A stretch of DNA of 21,286 bases. Origin: a virus. Each line of letters starts with the position of its first letter. Position 1 is the stretch's first letter. The translations under genes were made by a program, and so were the position numbers. Of the stretch, positions 1-8,686 are shown one piece after another. The stretch is from the IMG/VR virus record IMGVR_UViG_3300007276_000375, positions 1 through 21,286 of that record; one strand, written 5' to 3'. Below the pieces are notes generated by a model. That model saw only the letters and a program-made list of their open reading frames with translations. It searched no databases and was not told the origin of the DNA.

Positions 1-1400
1 ACTTCCCCGCTGTTCAGGCTCGGGTAGAACCACCAAAGCTCAGAGTGCTCGGTGTTCAAACCTACCGTGATCTTTTCTAGCTCGCCTTCGTTAATGTCGC
101 TGAACACAAAGTCCCGAACTGTGCATGGCAGGCGCTGCACCGCACCAGAGTAAATGTAAAACTCAGAGCGACCCATCCAAAACACAGTATCGTCCACCGC
201 AATCGCAGCATTTGGCCCAGCAATCGTGATGTTCTCTGATAACGCAGTTACACCAAACGTGAATGGTGGTCCAAGGAACTGCATGGCGTACAGGGTAGTG
301 TCCGTAAAAACTAGAACCTGTTGCCGTGTTTCTACGGCGGTAACTATCTCTGAACCCGAACCCAATCGCAATTCGCCAGCCGTATTTGTACTTGTTGTCT
401 GCCAGTCGGTCAAAGATTCTTGGTCCGAGAACCGTATAGCCAACGGATCCTGCACCCCGGGGTTAGCTTCCGTGTCACAGCCAAACGCCAGAACGTGCCT
501 GTCTCGATCCGAAACCATGACCTGCTTTGCAACTGTCGGTACGCTCTGTCCACCAGCCAACGTGGTGATGTCCACGGCCCGTGTGTTTACGGTTCCTGTT
601 TGATCCCAGTAGTATATGCCGCCGTCGCGCACGTTGATCAACAAGTCTTCACCAAAGTTGTCGTGCGACCAAAGACGGATTGTGTTTGATACGATTGGGT
701 CTGTAGAGGCCGAGCCCCATGTGCCACGGCTCCATGTCCCTGCACCCCAACCCGCGCCAGACACGGTGATGTCCAGACCCGTGTTGATCTGGTACGCGCC
801 TACTACCGATCCACCTCCGTTGCCTGAGTCAGAACCATTTGCAGTAACGTATGTAGGTGTGAGTTGACCGTCTACTGTAATGTCATAGATTGGGGTGTTG
901 GCAGCACGGGCGTCAATCTTATACGAGTTGTTGTCCACAATCTCTGTGATTTGGTACTCTTGGTTTAACACGGCGGCGGTAATGTTTCCGCCTAACGACG
1001 CTGCTCCAGAGAACGTAACAAAGTCATTTACGACTGCACCATGCGAAGCGTCCGTTACTGTAATTGTGTACGACCCATTGGTTGCAGCAAACGTAACATC
1101 CCCTGCGGCTGTAGTCAGCCTAATCGGAGTTATGTCGTTGTAAAACCCGCCCTCGTCTATGTAATACTTGAGGTGCGTACCAACGCCAATGTATCTGTCT
1201 CGATCAAGAGAAACCCACGGATGAAGCGCACGACATGTTCCGAGGAAAGAGTTGCTGGAACTCTTCTGCCAACCACCAATCTTTTCCGGAAAGCCTTTTT
1301 GGAATCGAACATGATCAATGTCGAACCAGCCTCCTTCGTTAGTGTACGACGTTACCTCGCGGTTTACGCCGGGTCGAAACTGTAGTTTTGAGAGCGCCAT
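1..1400 (-). CDS. P22 gp10-like tail hub / DNA stabilisation protein (partial, N-terminal 466 aa)
   Basis: The first 466 residues of a protein that runs off the left edge. It starts at the ATG at 1400-1398, three bases after the TGA of the gene before it. The N-terminus (MALSKLQFRPGVNRE, then a TNEGGWF motif near residue 20 and PEKIGGW near residue 39) is the conserved start of a large structural protein common in marine phages. The rest is rich in short beta strands and aromatic turns (for example WWFYPS close to the visible end), which fits a beta-propeller-like fold. By analogy with P22 gp10 it would close the portal/adaptor channel and carry the fibres at the tail tip. I infer this from the start motif, the repeated beta pattern and the position after adaptors and fibres. 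The ribosome binding site is weak (AAGAGA), so translation is probably coupled to the upstream gene. The role is moderately certain and the gene itself is certain. Confidence 0.8.
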   Translation of the reverse strand, partial: MALSKLQFRPGVNREVTSYTNEGGWFDIDHVRFQKGFPEKIGGWQKSSSNSFLGTCRALHPWVSLDRDRYIGVGTHLKYYIDEGGFYNDITPIRLTTAAGDVTFAATNGSYTITVTDASHGAVVNDFVTFSGAASLGGNITAAVLNQEYQITEIVDNNSYKIDARAANTPIYDITVDGQLTPTYVTANGSDSGNGGGSVVGAYQINTGLDITVSGAGWGAGTWSRGTWGSASTDPIVSNTIRLWSHDNFGEDLLINVRDGGIYYWDQTGTVNTRAVDITTLAGGQSVPTVAKQVMVSDRDRHVLAFGCDTEANPGVQDPLAIRFSDQESLTDWQTTSTNTAGELRLGSGSEIVTAVETRQQVLVFTDTTLYAMQFLGPPFTFGVTALSENITIAGPNAAIAVDDTVFWMGRSEFYIYSGAVQRLPCTVRDFVFSDINEGELEKITVGLNTEHSELWWFYPSLNSGE

Positions 1401-1403
1401 TTA

Positions 1404-1778
1404 TCATGTAATCTCTTCGTAAGTTACGATAATTTTTAGATCATTTGCTGCACTAGCTGTGGCACCCAAAGACTTGTCTTCCTCTAAATAAATGGGCGTA
1501 TCTTTCGTGACAACGTCAAAGAAAGTATTGGCGGTGACATTTTTCGCCTGCACTAACTCCATGGCTGTACCACCTAAGTTATCCTGCGTGTAGTAAGAAA
1601 TAGTGACATCCGCAGCGTTACTTCCGTCAATGTTCACAGCGCGGACCAACGTGACCCGTAACACTTTGTTCGAGCCGACAGCGTTTTCTAAAACCGAGGT
1701 AGCACTTGTTGTGGTAAGACTGGTAGTGTCCGTCTTTCCCAGCATCGATGTGATGTTTACAATGTTCGGCGCGGTCAT
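1404..1778 (-). CDS. Small beta-rich phage structural protein, 124 aa
   Basis: A complete small gene between the short fibre and the hub gene, with AGGAG seven bases before the ATG. It has no signal peptide or membrane segment. The sequence is Ser/Thr/Ala-rich and beta-rich, with a central VTLVRAVNIDGSNAADVT stretch and a C-terminal TPIYLEEDKSL segment followed by a strand ending in YEEIT. The pattern (strand, NxDGxNAADVT, PIYLEE turn, strand) resembles small beta-sandwich proteins found in marine phage structural modules. Its end also resembles that of the 93-aa protein at 14669-14950. It is probably a minor virion protein of the tail tip or a decoration protein. I do not recognise a characterised family. 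Confidence 0.75.
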   Translation of the reverse strand: MTAPNIVNITSMLGKTDTTSLTTTSATSVLENAVGSNKVLRVTLVRAVNIDGSNAADVTISYYTQDNLGGTAMELVQAKNVTANTFFDVVTKDTPIYLEEDKSLGATASAANDLKIIVTYEEIT

Positions 1779-1788
1779 GTTCTATCTC

Positions 1789-2505
1789 CTAACCAAAAAT
1801 AAGGCTGAAGGCTACGGCCTTGCCTGTTGTTGCTCTTTCTGAAAACGACAGGGTGCCTGACCCATTCGTCACCAAAGTTTCATTCGCGGACCCGTCACTG
1901 GTAGGTAGGGTAAATGCCGCCACAAACGCTTGCAAGTTTGCATCATACGCCAGAACATCTGTGCCAATCACCACGCCAAGATTTGTCCGTGCCGCAGCGG
2001 CTGTCCCTGCGCCAGTCCCTCCGTCTGCAATTGCAAGATCCGTGATCCCAGTTACACTGCCCCCGGTTATGGACACATTGCCCATCGCAAAGTTGGTTGT
2101 AAGGTCACTGACCGCGGCCCCTGCACCCGCTCCATCGGCATAGATAATTTTGGACTGACCATTTGGAACGGTGACGTTACTACCAGAGCCTTGCGAAAAC
2201 ACCGCAGACTGCCCAGAGTTATTGTAAACAAAGTAAACATGCTGACCAGTGTTCGGATCAATAGTAATGGTGTTAGTCCCAGAAGGTGACCCCGCCAAAA
2301 TAAGCACTTTGTACTGACCCGGGGACAGAGATCCATCGTTTGTGCTTAACGTATGCGTAGTACCCGCAAGAGAAATAGTACCAACGCCGTTAGTCAAACG
2401 GTCTATGATGTTCAAGTTTGTGTTAGTGATCGTGCCCCATGTACCCGACTTTTCGCCGTTACGAATAAGCTCTATACCACTGTTATCTGCGTATGTACTA
2501 GGCAT
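1789..2505 (-). CDS. Short tail-fibre protein, 238 aa
   Basis: A complete gene with AGGAAAG before its ATG. Residues 6-40 (ADNSGIELIRNGEKSGTWG, then TNTNLNIID) match the G-x-WG-x-x-TNxN attachment motif common at the N-terminus of marine phage fibres. Residues 60-130 form a beta domain (VYFVYNNSGQSAVF, then a PNGQSKIIYADGAG turn). Residues 157-179 are a classic fibre repeat, LAIADGGTGAGTAAAARTNL. The C-terminus (198-222) is an FTLPTSDG...LVTNGSGTLSFS linker also found twice in the 958-aa fibre of this phage. It is probably a trimeric fibre or fibre adaptor mounted on the hub encoded next to it. It ends shortly after the linker, so it may lack a receptor-binding tip of its own, or be truncated from a longer fibre. 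Confidence 0.85.
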   Translation of the reverse strand: MPSTYADNSGIELIRNGEKSGTWGTITNTNLNIIDRLTNGVGTISLAGTTHTLSTNDGSLSPGQYKVLILAGSPSGTNTITIDPNTGQHVYFVYNNSGQSAVFSQGSGSNVTVPNGQSKIIYADGAGAGAAVSDLTTNFAMGNVSITGGSVTGITDLAIADGGTGAGTAAAARTNLGVVIGTDVLAYDANLQAFVAAFTLPTSDGSANETLVTNGSGTLSFSERATTGKAVAFSLIFG

Positions 2506-2513
2506 CTACTTTC

Positions 2514-3212
2514 CTATGCAGCTATGATTTCTGTCCAGATCGTATTGTCGTCTGGTATAATTCTGCCCCAAACTAGCACGTTTCCAGTTTGACCGCTACC
2601 CGCAACTCCAGTAACGGAAACCGCAGCGTTACCCGTGATTGTTGGATCCCCGACCTCGCCCTGCGCAGGGGCCACCGCGCCAATAGGAATAACGCTGTTG
2701 ATCCGGATAGTTGGTGAACCAACCGCCCCTGTTCCCGCTATACCCACGACCGGAACTATCTGGTCTGTTTTGACTGTGACGCCGCCAACGCCGCCTGTGG
2801 CTTCAAGTCCAGTAACAGGAACAGACGCCGCCCCTTCGATGGTTACTGACCCAACGCCACCTGTCGCAGCAATCCCAACAACTGAGATGACTTGATCTGT
2901 AACCAAGGTAACAGAACCAACTTCCCCTGTTGCCGACACCCCTGTAACAGGAATGCTATGACCTGTCTTAACGGTAACACCATTTACGGCGGTTGTCGCC
3001 TCAAGACCCGTGACCGGAACTTGCGCTTCCCCTGTAATGCTAACAGAGCCAACGCCACCTGTCGCGGCAACTCCTGTTACCGAAATGATTTGATCTGTAA
3101 CTAAAGTAACTGAGCCTACATTACCCGTCGCAACTAAACCTGAGACAGGAATAAAGGTTGTTGAATCCTCCGCCGCTAACGGAGCCGTCGTTAGTGGGGA
3201 GAATCCAAGCAT
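2514..3212 (-). CDS. 22-residue tandem-repeat tail protein, 232 aa
   Basis: After a short N-terminal region (MLGFSPLTTAPL) the protein consists of about nine tandem copies of a 22-residue unit close to PVTGVAATGGVGSVTV. A C-terminal cap (WGRIIPDDNTIWTEI) follows. Units 1-3 and 4-6 are more alike as triplets than as neighbours, so a 66-residue super-repeat has been duplicated. Proteins with V-x-G-x-x-A-x-G-x-V-G-x-V repeats and a similar W-x-x-I-x-P-D-x-x-x-x-W cap occur in marine phage tail regions. They are thought to be structural, forming a repetitive beta rod. The attachment partner is unknown. The gene lies between two small genes and the short fibre, as expected for a tail appendage. 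Confidence 0.85.
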   Translation of the reverse strand: MLGFSPLTTAPLAAEDSTTFIPVSGLVATGNVGSVTLVTDQIISVTGVAATGGVGSVSITGEAQVPVTGLEATTAVNGVTVKTGHSIPVTGVSATGEVGSVTLVTDQVISVVGIAATGGVGSVTIEGAASVPVTGLEATGGVGGVTVKTDQIVPVVGIAGTGAVGSPTIRINSVIPIGAVAPAQGEVGDPTITGNAAVSVTGVAGSGQTGNVLVWGRIIPDDNTIWTEIIAA

Positions 3213-3216
3213 TTAC

Positions 3217-3453
3217 TTACCCTGCAATAGCAGCTTTACCCGCTGTAACAGCGGCGTTGAGCGGAGCCATGTCTTCACTGCCCCAATGCTCGTAGCTAAC
3301 CATAGCTTCTACATGGTCAACGTTACGTTGAAGCACTGTGGGGTCATCAGTGTAATCATCAGGCGCAGCAATAACTGCATTGATTAAGTTTACGCTATCC
3401 ATACATGCGCTGTAGTGCTGTGCGATTTCTTCTGTTGTAGGTGTATCAGGCAT
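3217..3453 (-). CDS. Small acidic protein of unknown function, 78 aa
   Basis: The start codon overlaps the stop of the 74-aa gene (TAATG), so the two are probably translated together. The sequence is acidic and mostly helical, with MDSVNLINAVI followed by DDYTDDPTVLQRNVDHVEAM. It has no signal peptide, no membrane segment and no cysteine cluster (one Cys near residue 17). I do not recognise a characterised family. The position between a fibre and a tail repeat protein suggests a fibre assembly accessory or a small virion part, but that is inference from context only. Confidence 0.7.
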   Translation of the reverse strand: MPDTPTTEEIAQHYSACMDSVNLINAVIAAPDDYTDDPTVLQRNVDHVEAMVSYEHWGSEDMAPLNAAVTAGKAAIAG

Positions 3454-3677
3454 TACGCTGCCTCCTCTTCGACTTCAGGGTTTTCTAGTGCATCTACTAA
3501 ACGTTCCGCAAATGCTTCACGACCAATTATAAGTTGGTCCAGATTAAACTGTGTACTACCAATCTTACGCTCCAAATCACTAACGTGGTTCAACAACGTT
3601 CTTTGTTTATCGGTCATCGCATCAACGTCATATTCTTTTTCGTTGACGGTAATGACGTTTGTTTTTTTCTCAGTCAT
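3453..3677 (-). CDS. Small coiled-coil protein, 74 aa
   Basis: A short gene just after the long S74 fibre gene, with its stop overlapping the next start (TAATG). It begins with MTEKKTNVITVNEKEYDVD, a small beta hairpin. A predicted helical coiled-coil follows (DKQRTLLNHVSDLERKIGSTQFNLDQL), and the tail is acidic (EVEEEAA). Proteins with this NGKEY-like start and a helix with spaced D-L-x-x-K/R-x-x-x-x-Q-F-x-L-D-Q are common in marine phages next to tail genes, but their role is not known to me. A fibre assembly chaperone is possible from the context; the sequence alone does not show it. Confidence 0.75.
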   Translation of the reverse strand: MTEKKTNVITVNEKEYDVDAMTDKQRTLLNHVSDLERKIGSTQFNLDQLIIGREAFAERLVDALENPEVEEEAA

Positions 3678-3685
3678 GTTCGTCC

Positions 3686-6600
3686 TTATGAGTTTATTTG
3701 AGCTTCAAGCTCACTTACTTTAGCAGACAAATCTTTAATCGCCTGCACTAACACTGGAACCAACTTACCATAAGCAGCCTCCAGTCGTTCTGGGTTGTCA
3801 TCACTGACTAGACCCGGAATTTCTACACCTGTGTCTTGCTGTACTTGTTGCAAATCTTGCGCAATAAATCCAGTTTCTTTTATGCCTACCTTACCACCAT
3901 CACGCATGTTCCAAGTAAACGATACCGGATCAAGGCGCTCAACAAAATCAAGCCCAGCTTCAAGTGATTGTATATCTGTTTTGTCACGTTTATCTGATAG
4001 TGCTGTAATGGATGTGACTTGACAACGAAGTGTAGCAATAGAAGAGTTACCAAGAGTAATCTCGTTGGAGACTGTTGCGGATGATGCGTCCGCCGACTTT
4101 CCAATTACGGTGTTGTTAGTTCCAGAAGTAACATTATCGCCTGCATAAGCACCGATAAAAGTATTGTCATTCCCCGTATTGGCGTTACCTGCGCCGCTAC
4201 CTAATGCAGTAGTACGAGAAAAATTATTAAACGAGTTACCTGCTAATGCGCCTTGTCCAAAAGCTGAGTTATCAGTTCCTGTACCTTGACGCCGTAAAGC
4301 ATAAGTTCCAACCGCAGTATTGTTGTCTCCCGTAGAGGAAGAATTTGCTTCGTAACCAACCCCAGTATTATATGATGCTGTAGTAATACTTTGTACAGCA
4401 CTTGTACCAACAGCTACGTTGTATGTTCCTGTGGTAAGTAGCTTTGCCGCTCCCTGACCGACAGCAACGTTATTATGACCCGATGTCACATCGTGTAAGG
4501 TGCTGTGTCCTACGGCTGTGTTGTAATTACCAGTAACACCCGCGCTACCTTGCATACTGTCTGAGCCAAGGGAGATATTGTATTGACCAGTGGTTATATC
4601 TCGACCCGCACGGTAGCCCAACATGGTGTTGTACGACCCCGAGGTAAGATCATAACCAGTTTCTAGCCCGAAAGCCGCATTACTAGAGCCCGTTGTTATG
4701 TTGTATAAAGAATACCAACCTACAGCAGCATTTGTACCACCTGACGTTAGTGTTCTCGAAGAGTATGTACCAATAGAAATATTGTTGCTGCCAGTAACAC
4801 CGGCGGTTTGTGACATTGCCCTTTCGCCAATAGCAATGTTGCTTGTGCCTGTGGTAATATCTTCCCCAGCAAGATAACCAAGAGAAATATTTTTATCACC
4901 TGTGGTAATATTTCTTGCTGTAAGATAACCAATAGCAATGTTGTAATTAGAACCACTTTCTGAAGTTGAAGATGCCCCTGCACTTTGTCCAATATATACG
5001 TTAGCCGTACCAGTAATAACCTCTTTACCAGCACTATCACCTATAAAGACATTATGTTCTCCAGTAGTAATAGCATGACCTGCTTCATAACCTAAAGCTG
5101 TATTTGATGTTCCACTTGTTAATGCACGAAGGGTGTGGTATCCCATACCAATGTTGTCACCAGCAGTAGACGTTACTACACCACTGCCCATAGACTGATA
5201 ACCCATAGCTATATTTCGAGTGCCTGTAGTGGCATTTACACCCGCTTGATACCCTAAATAAATATTACTACTACCTGAAGTCGTATTTGTACCAGCTTCC
5301 GAACCTATAAAAAAGTTATGTGATCCTGAAGTAAGGTCTTGACCTGATGACTGTCCTGAAGCAAAGTTGTTACCGCCTGTAATTCCATCACTAGCATTTC
5401 CTGCTCTATAACCTAAGAAAACGTTATACGCACCTGTAGTAATAGCCTTACCAGCCTCTTGGCCCATAACAACGTTTTGCGTACCTGTAGTAATAGCATT
5501 TCCAGCGTCACGACCAATGGCAATGTTGTTAGTACCTGTGGTAACATTTCTAGCAGCATTTCTAGCAATAGCTACGTTGTCGGTTCCTGATGTTAAATCC
5601 TCAAGAGCCTGTTGCCCAAGTGCGTAGTTATCATCTCCAGTGACATTGCCGTTGGCACCTTGCATAGCAAGATAACCAATAGCTACGTTCCGCTCACCCG
5701 TGGTGATGCCGTACCCCGCCAAATGTCCAAGTGCTGTATTATGATCTCCTGAAACAAAATACAGAGTACGATAACCAACACCTGTATTACTGTTCGTAGT
5801 GGTGGGACTATAAATAGATTGATAACCAAGCGCTACGTTGTAGGAACCTGTAGTAAGTTTAGCCCCCGCTTCATAACCTGATGCGAGATTAAAATCTCCG
5901 GTGTTTACATCATTACCTGCTTGTTGGCCTAGAAGTGTGTTGTAAGTAGCTCCACTTTGCAGGGCTGCACCCGCACCAGTACCACCGATAAAGTTACCCG
6001 TGCCAACGTTACTTGAAGCACCACCCCCCGCATCCGCTAAGTCAATAAGACCCGTAGATGAGTTGTACGTTAGTACCTGACCGTCCGTAGCTCCGTTTTG
6101 AAGCCCCGGTAAACGGAAGCGGGAAGCACTTGTGTTACCAATGGTAATCTCGTTGGACACTGTTGCACTAGAAGCGGCTGCATTGTAGCCAATAATAGTG
6201 TTGTTGGAGCCTGTAGTAATAGCATCGCCAGCGGCTCTGCCTACTGCGGTGTTGTTAGAACCAGTAGTATAATTCTCTAAAGTCTGTGGGCCAAGAGCTA
6301 CGTTACTACTACCTGTGCTTCCGCTTGATACACCTTCTAGTGCTTGATAGCCAAGGGCAGCGTTGTAACCTGCTGTGGTATTATACCTACCTGCATTCCC
6401 TCCAACAAAAGTATTTTCAGCGCCAGTAGTGGTGGTCTTCCCTGCCTCGGCCCCAATACCAACATTGTTGCTAGCTGTTGTAGCGTTAAATAAAGCCAAC
6501 CATCCAGAAGAAACGTTATACGCACCTGTAGTGAGGTAGTAAGAAGCCTGATACCCAACAGCGGTGTTAGAAGCGCCAGTTGTCGCCGTAGTTAATGCCC

Positions 6601-8350
6601 TGTGACCAATACCTATATTATTTCCACCTGATGCACTAGAGCCACTACCAGAAAGATAACCCATAAATATGTTGCTACTGCCGCTTACTCTTGACTCTGC
6701 TGTATTGTGACCAACAAAAACATTCCACTGGCCTGATGTCATTGAGAAACCAACATTCGCCCCAACACCTACTGATTCAACCATGCCGCCAGTACCGGTG
6801 AAAGCATAATTACCAATAGCTACAAACTGATTTGTACCTGTGTAAGCTCCTCCAGCCTCACGACCAATAGCAACCGCAGAGCTACCTGTAGTCCGAGCGT
6901 CTAGTGCGTTATAGCCAATCGCTACGTTGTAGGAACCTGTAGTAATAGCCTTTAATGTTCTATATCCAATTGCAGTGTTACTAGTTCCAGTAGTAAATGC
7001 TTCCATAGCCTTTTCGCCTACAGCAGTATTATCACCCCCAGTTGATGAACCACTTACGCCTTCACCCGCACTATAACCCGTGAAAGTATTTGAAGCACCA
7101 GTGGCATATCGACCTGCATAAACTCCAAGACCCGTACTTTGTGAGTTAGTAGTATTTTTCGATAGTGCCTCTCTACCAACAGCAGCATTAAAAGTACCTG
7201 TAGTGTTGTCATTTAGTGCTTCATGACCGATTGCTACGTTACTTGCTGCGGTGGTGGTGTTTTGAAGAGCAAAATTACCAAGGGCTGTATTGTCAGTACC
7301 AGAGCTTATTCCATAACCAGCCTGTGCACCAATGCCTATATTGTTACCACCCGAAGTTAAGCTATAAAGAGCTTGTAATCCAATTGCTATAGTGTCAGTA
7401 CTTGTAGAACCACCAGTACCACCTTTACCTGCCTGTTGCCCAATACCAATATGACGAGCACCAGTTACAGTATTTTCACCAGCACCAAAACCAAGGTAAA
7501 CGTTGTGTGATGCCGTAGTTATATTCTTTCCAGCCTCTTCGCCAACAGCAATATTATTCTGGGCTGTAGTCACGTCTTCTAGTGCTTGTTTACCTATTGC
7601 AACATTATTAATACCTGTCGTAATACTTGTACCAGCAGTTTGACCAATAGCAATGTTGGAATTGCCCGTAGTAACCTTGCGGGCGGCATAATAGCCAAGG
7701 GCTATATTATAACCCCCAGTTGTTGATGCACTGCCTGAGTCCACCGACCTGCCTGCTTCATGTCCAATAGCGATTGTGTAATCACCTTCATTATATTGGG
7801 CAGATTGATAACCTATAGCAACTTTTTGAACGCCCCCCGTAGCTTCAGCACCAGAAAGATTGCCGATGTGGATACCGCCATTCACAGTAGTGTAATCTTT
7901 ACCCGCTTGATAACCGATATAAACAAACTCGTCTGCCGTGGTGTTGTTCATCCCTGCGTAAGTGCCTATTGCTACTGCGCTATTAGCACCAGCAGAGTTT
8001 TTCATCGCTTGGTGTCCTATTGCCACATTAGCTTGCATATAGGATGTATGTGAACCGTATAGAGACTGATAACCAATCGCTATATTCTTTTCGCCAATAG
8101 TATTTCTTGACCCTGCATCATAACCAACGTGAACGTTGTAATCTCCCGTGGTTAAGTCATTACCCGCCTCTTGGCCCAACAAGGTATTATACTGACCACC
8201 ACTTTGAAGCGCAGCGCCAGCACCAGTACCACCGATAAAGTTGCCCGTACCTGTGTTACTTGAAGCACCCCCCGCCGCTGCGCCATCAATGGTTAGAGAA
8301 CCGCTTGTAGCGGATATGTCGTTCGTTTGGTGGTTGATGGTTATAGACAT
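3686..8350 (-). CDS. Giant trimeric fibre with AIG repeats and self-cleaving S74 chaperone domain, 1554 aa
   Basis: A very long receptor-binding fibre. Residues 1-30 are a short attachment region. Residues about 37-1435 are tandem repeats of the type NVAIGYNAL...TTGSS, mostly 17 residues (51 bp) apart with some longer insertions, on the order of 70 copies. They resemble the beta-roll repeats of YadA/Hep_Hag heads. The shaft is two large copies: NFIGGTGAG at residues 37-45 recurs 749 residues later, and SSATVSNEIT occurs at about 735 and again at about 1430. Residues 1450-1554 are a peptidase S74 intramolecular chaperone. The SDKRDK motif gives the Ser1452/Lys1457 dyad of the family, GFIAQDLQ follows, and the end is a coiled coil. 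In this family the domain trimerises the fibre and then cuts itself off just before the serine, so the mature fibre would end near residue 1451. A ribosome binding site (AAAGGA) precedes the ATG. Confidence 0.93.
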   Translation of the reverse strand: MSITINHQTNDISATSGSLTIDGAAAGGASSNTGTGNFIGGTGAGAALQSGGQYNTLLGQEAGNDLTTGDYNVHVGYDAGSRNTIGEKNIAIGYQSLYGSHTSYMQANVAIGHQAMKNSAGANSAVAIGTYAGMNNTTADEFVYIGYQAGKDYTTVNGGIHIGNLSGAEATGGVQKVAIGYQSAQYNEGDYTIAIGHEAGRSVDSGSASTTGGYNIALGYYAARKVTTGNSNIAIGQTAGTSITTGINNVAIGKQALEDVTTAQNNIAVGEEAGKNITTASHNVYLGFGAGENTVTGARHIGIGQQAGKGGTGGSTSTDTIAIGLQALYSLTSGGNNIGIGAQAGYGISSGTDNTALGNFALQNTTTAASNVAIGHEALNDNTTGTFNAAVGREALSKNTTNSQSTGLGVYAGRYATGASNTFTGYSAGEGVSGSSTGGDNTAVGEKAMEAFTTGTSNTAIGYRTLKAITTGSYNVAIGYNALDARTTGSSAVAIGREAGGAYTGTNQFVAIGNYAFTGTGGMVESVGVGANVGFSMTSGQWNVFVGHNTAESRVSGSSNIFMGYLSGSGSSASGGNNIGIGHRALTTATTGASNTAVGYQASYYLTTGAYNVSSGWLALFNATTASNNVGIGAEAGKTTTTGAENTFVGGNAGRYNTTAGYNAALGYQALEGVSSGSTGSSNVALGPQTLENYTTGSNNTAVGRAAGDAITTGSNNTIIGYNAAASSATVSNEITIGNTSASRFRLPGLQNGATDGQVLTYNSSTGLIDLADAGGGASSNVGTGNFIGGTGAGAALQSGATYNTLLGQQAGNDVNTGDFNLASGYEAGAKLTTGSYNVALGYQSIYSPTTTNSNTGVGYRTLYFVSGDHNTALGHLAGYGITTGERNVAIGYLAMQGANGNVTGDDNYALGQQALEDLTSGTDNVAIARNAARNVTTGTNNIAIGRDAGNAITTGTQNVVMGQEAGKAITTGAYNVFLGYRAGNASDGITGGNNFASGQSSGQDLTSGSHNFFIGSEAGTNTTSGSSNIYLGYQAGVNATTGTRNIAMGYQSMGSGVVTSTAGDNIGMGYHTLRALTSGTSNTALGYEAGHAITTGEHNVFIGDSAGKEVITGTANVYIGQSAGASSTSESGSNYNIAIGYLTARNITTGDKNISLGYLAGEDITTGTSNIAIGERAMSQTAGVTGSNNISIGTYSSRTLTSGGTNAAVGWYSLYNITTGSSNAAFGLETGYDLTSGSYNTMLGYRAGRDITTGQYNISLGSDSMQGSAGVTGNYNTAVGHSTLHDVTSGHNNVAVGQGAAKLLTTGTYNVAVGTSAVQSITTASYNTGVGYEANSSSTGDNNTAVGTYALRRQGTGTDNSAFGQGALAGNSFNNFSRTTALGSGAGNANTGNDNTFIGAYAGDNVTSGTNNTVIGKSADASSATVSNEITLGNSSIATLRCQVTSITALSDKRDKTDIQSLEAGLDFVERLDPVSFTWNMRDGGKVGIKETGFIAQDLQQVQQDTGVEIPGLVSDDNPERLEAAYGKLVPVLVQAIKDLSAKVSELEAQINS

Positions 8351-8368
8351 TTAGGTGCGTCCTTTTAG

Positions 8369-8674
8369 TTATACAGCGGTAGAGCCGTCCATATCATCTT
8401 GGTCCATGACCCAAGCATAACACTTATCAAGAAAAGTAGAACCTGATTTTGCTTCTACGTCGGTCAGGTTTGCGCTGTAACGCTTGAAGTCTACCTCACG
8501 GGTGTCATCCGTAGGTGAGTTTGTAGCATATGCCGACAAGTCGATCATCACGGAAAACTTTGGATCAGTTCCACGTTGCCGCGTTACACTTGCTGTAACA
8601 ATACGGTAGTATGCACCTGAAAACGAAATGCCGTAATCGGAGTTCGCTTCAGATATGTTGTGTTGTATAGCCAT
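8369..8674 (-). CDS. Small protein between the two long fibres, 101 aa
   Basis: A complete gene with AAAGGAG before its ATG, sitting between the two long fibre genes with gaps of under 20 bases. It begins MAIQHNISEANSDYGISFSGAYYRI, followed by VTRQRGTDPKFSVMIDLSAYA. The middle is beta-rich and the end acidic (MDQDDMDGSTAV). There is no signal peptide or membrane segment. Similar short proteins accompany fibre genes in marine phages. A fibre connector, an adaptor or an assembly factor is plausible from context. No characterised family is recognised. Confidence 0.8.
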   Translation of the reverse strand: MAIQHNISEANSDYGISFSGAYYRIVTASVTRQRGTDPKFSVMIDLSAYATNSPTDDTREVDFKRYSANLTDVEAKSGSTFLDKCYAWVMDQDDMDGSTAV

Positions 8675-8686
8675 TTGGTATCTCCT

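Noticed and set aside
1603-2143. Long plus-strand open frames (also near 226-603, 11025-11387, 11520-11882 and 17700-18242).
   Set aside because: They are opposite real minus-strand genes with family motifs and good ribosome binding sites. Their translations are low in complexity or lack any known motif.
3700-8300. CRISPR-like array: short strings such as accaatagcaatgttgt and cctgtagtaata recur dozens of times at near-regular spacing.
   Set aside because: The spacing is a multiple of three, the repeats are imperfect, and the whole stretch is one open frame on the minus strand that encodes AIG repeats. The repeats reflect protein sequence, not an array.
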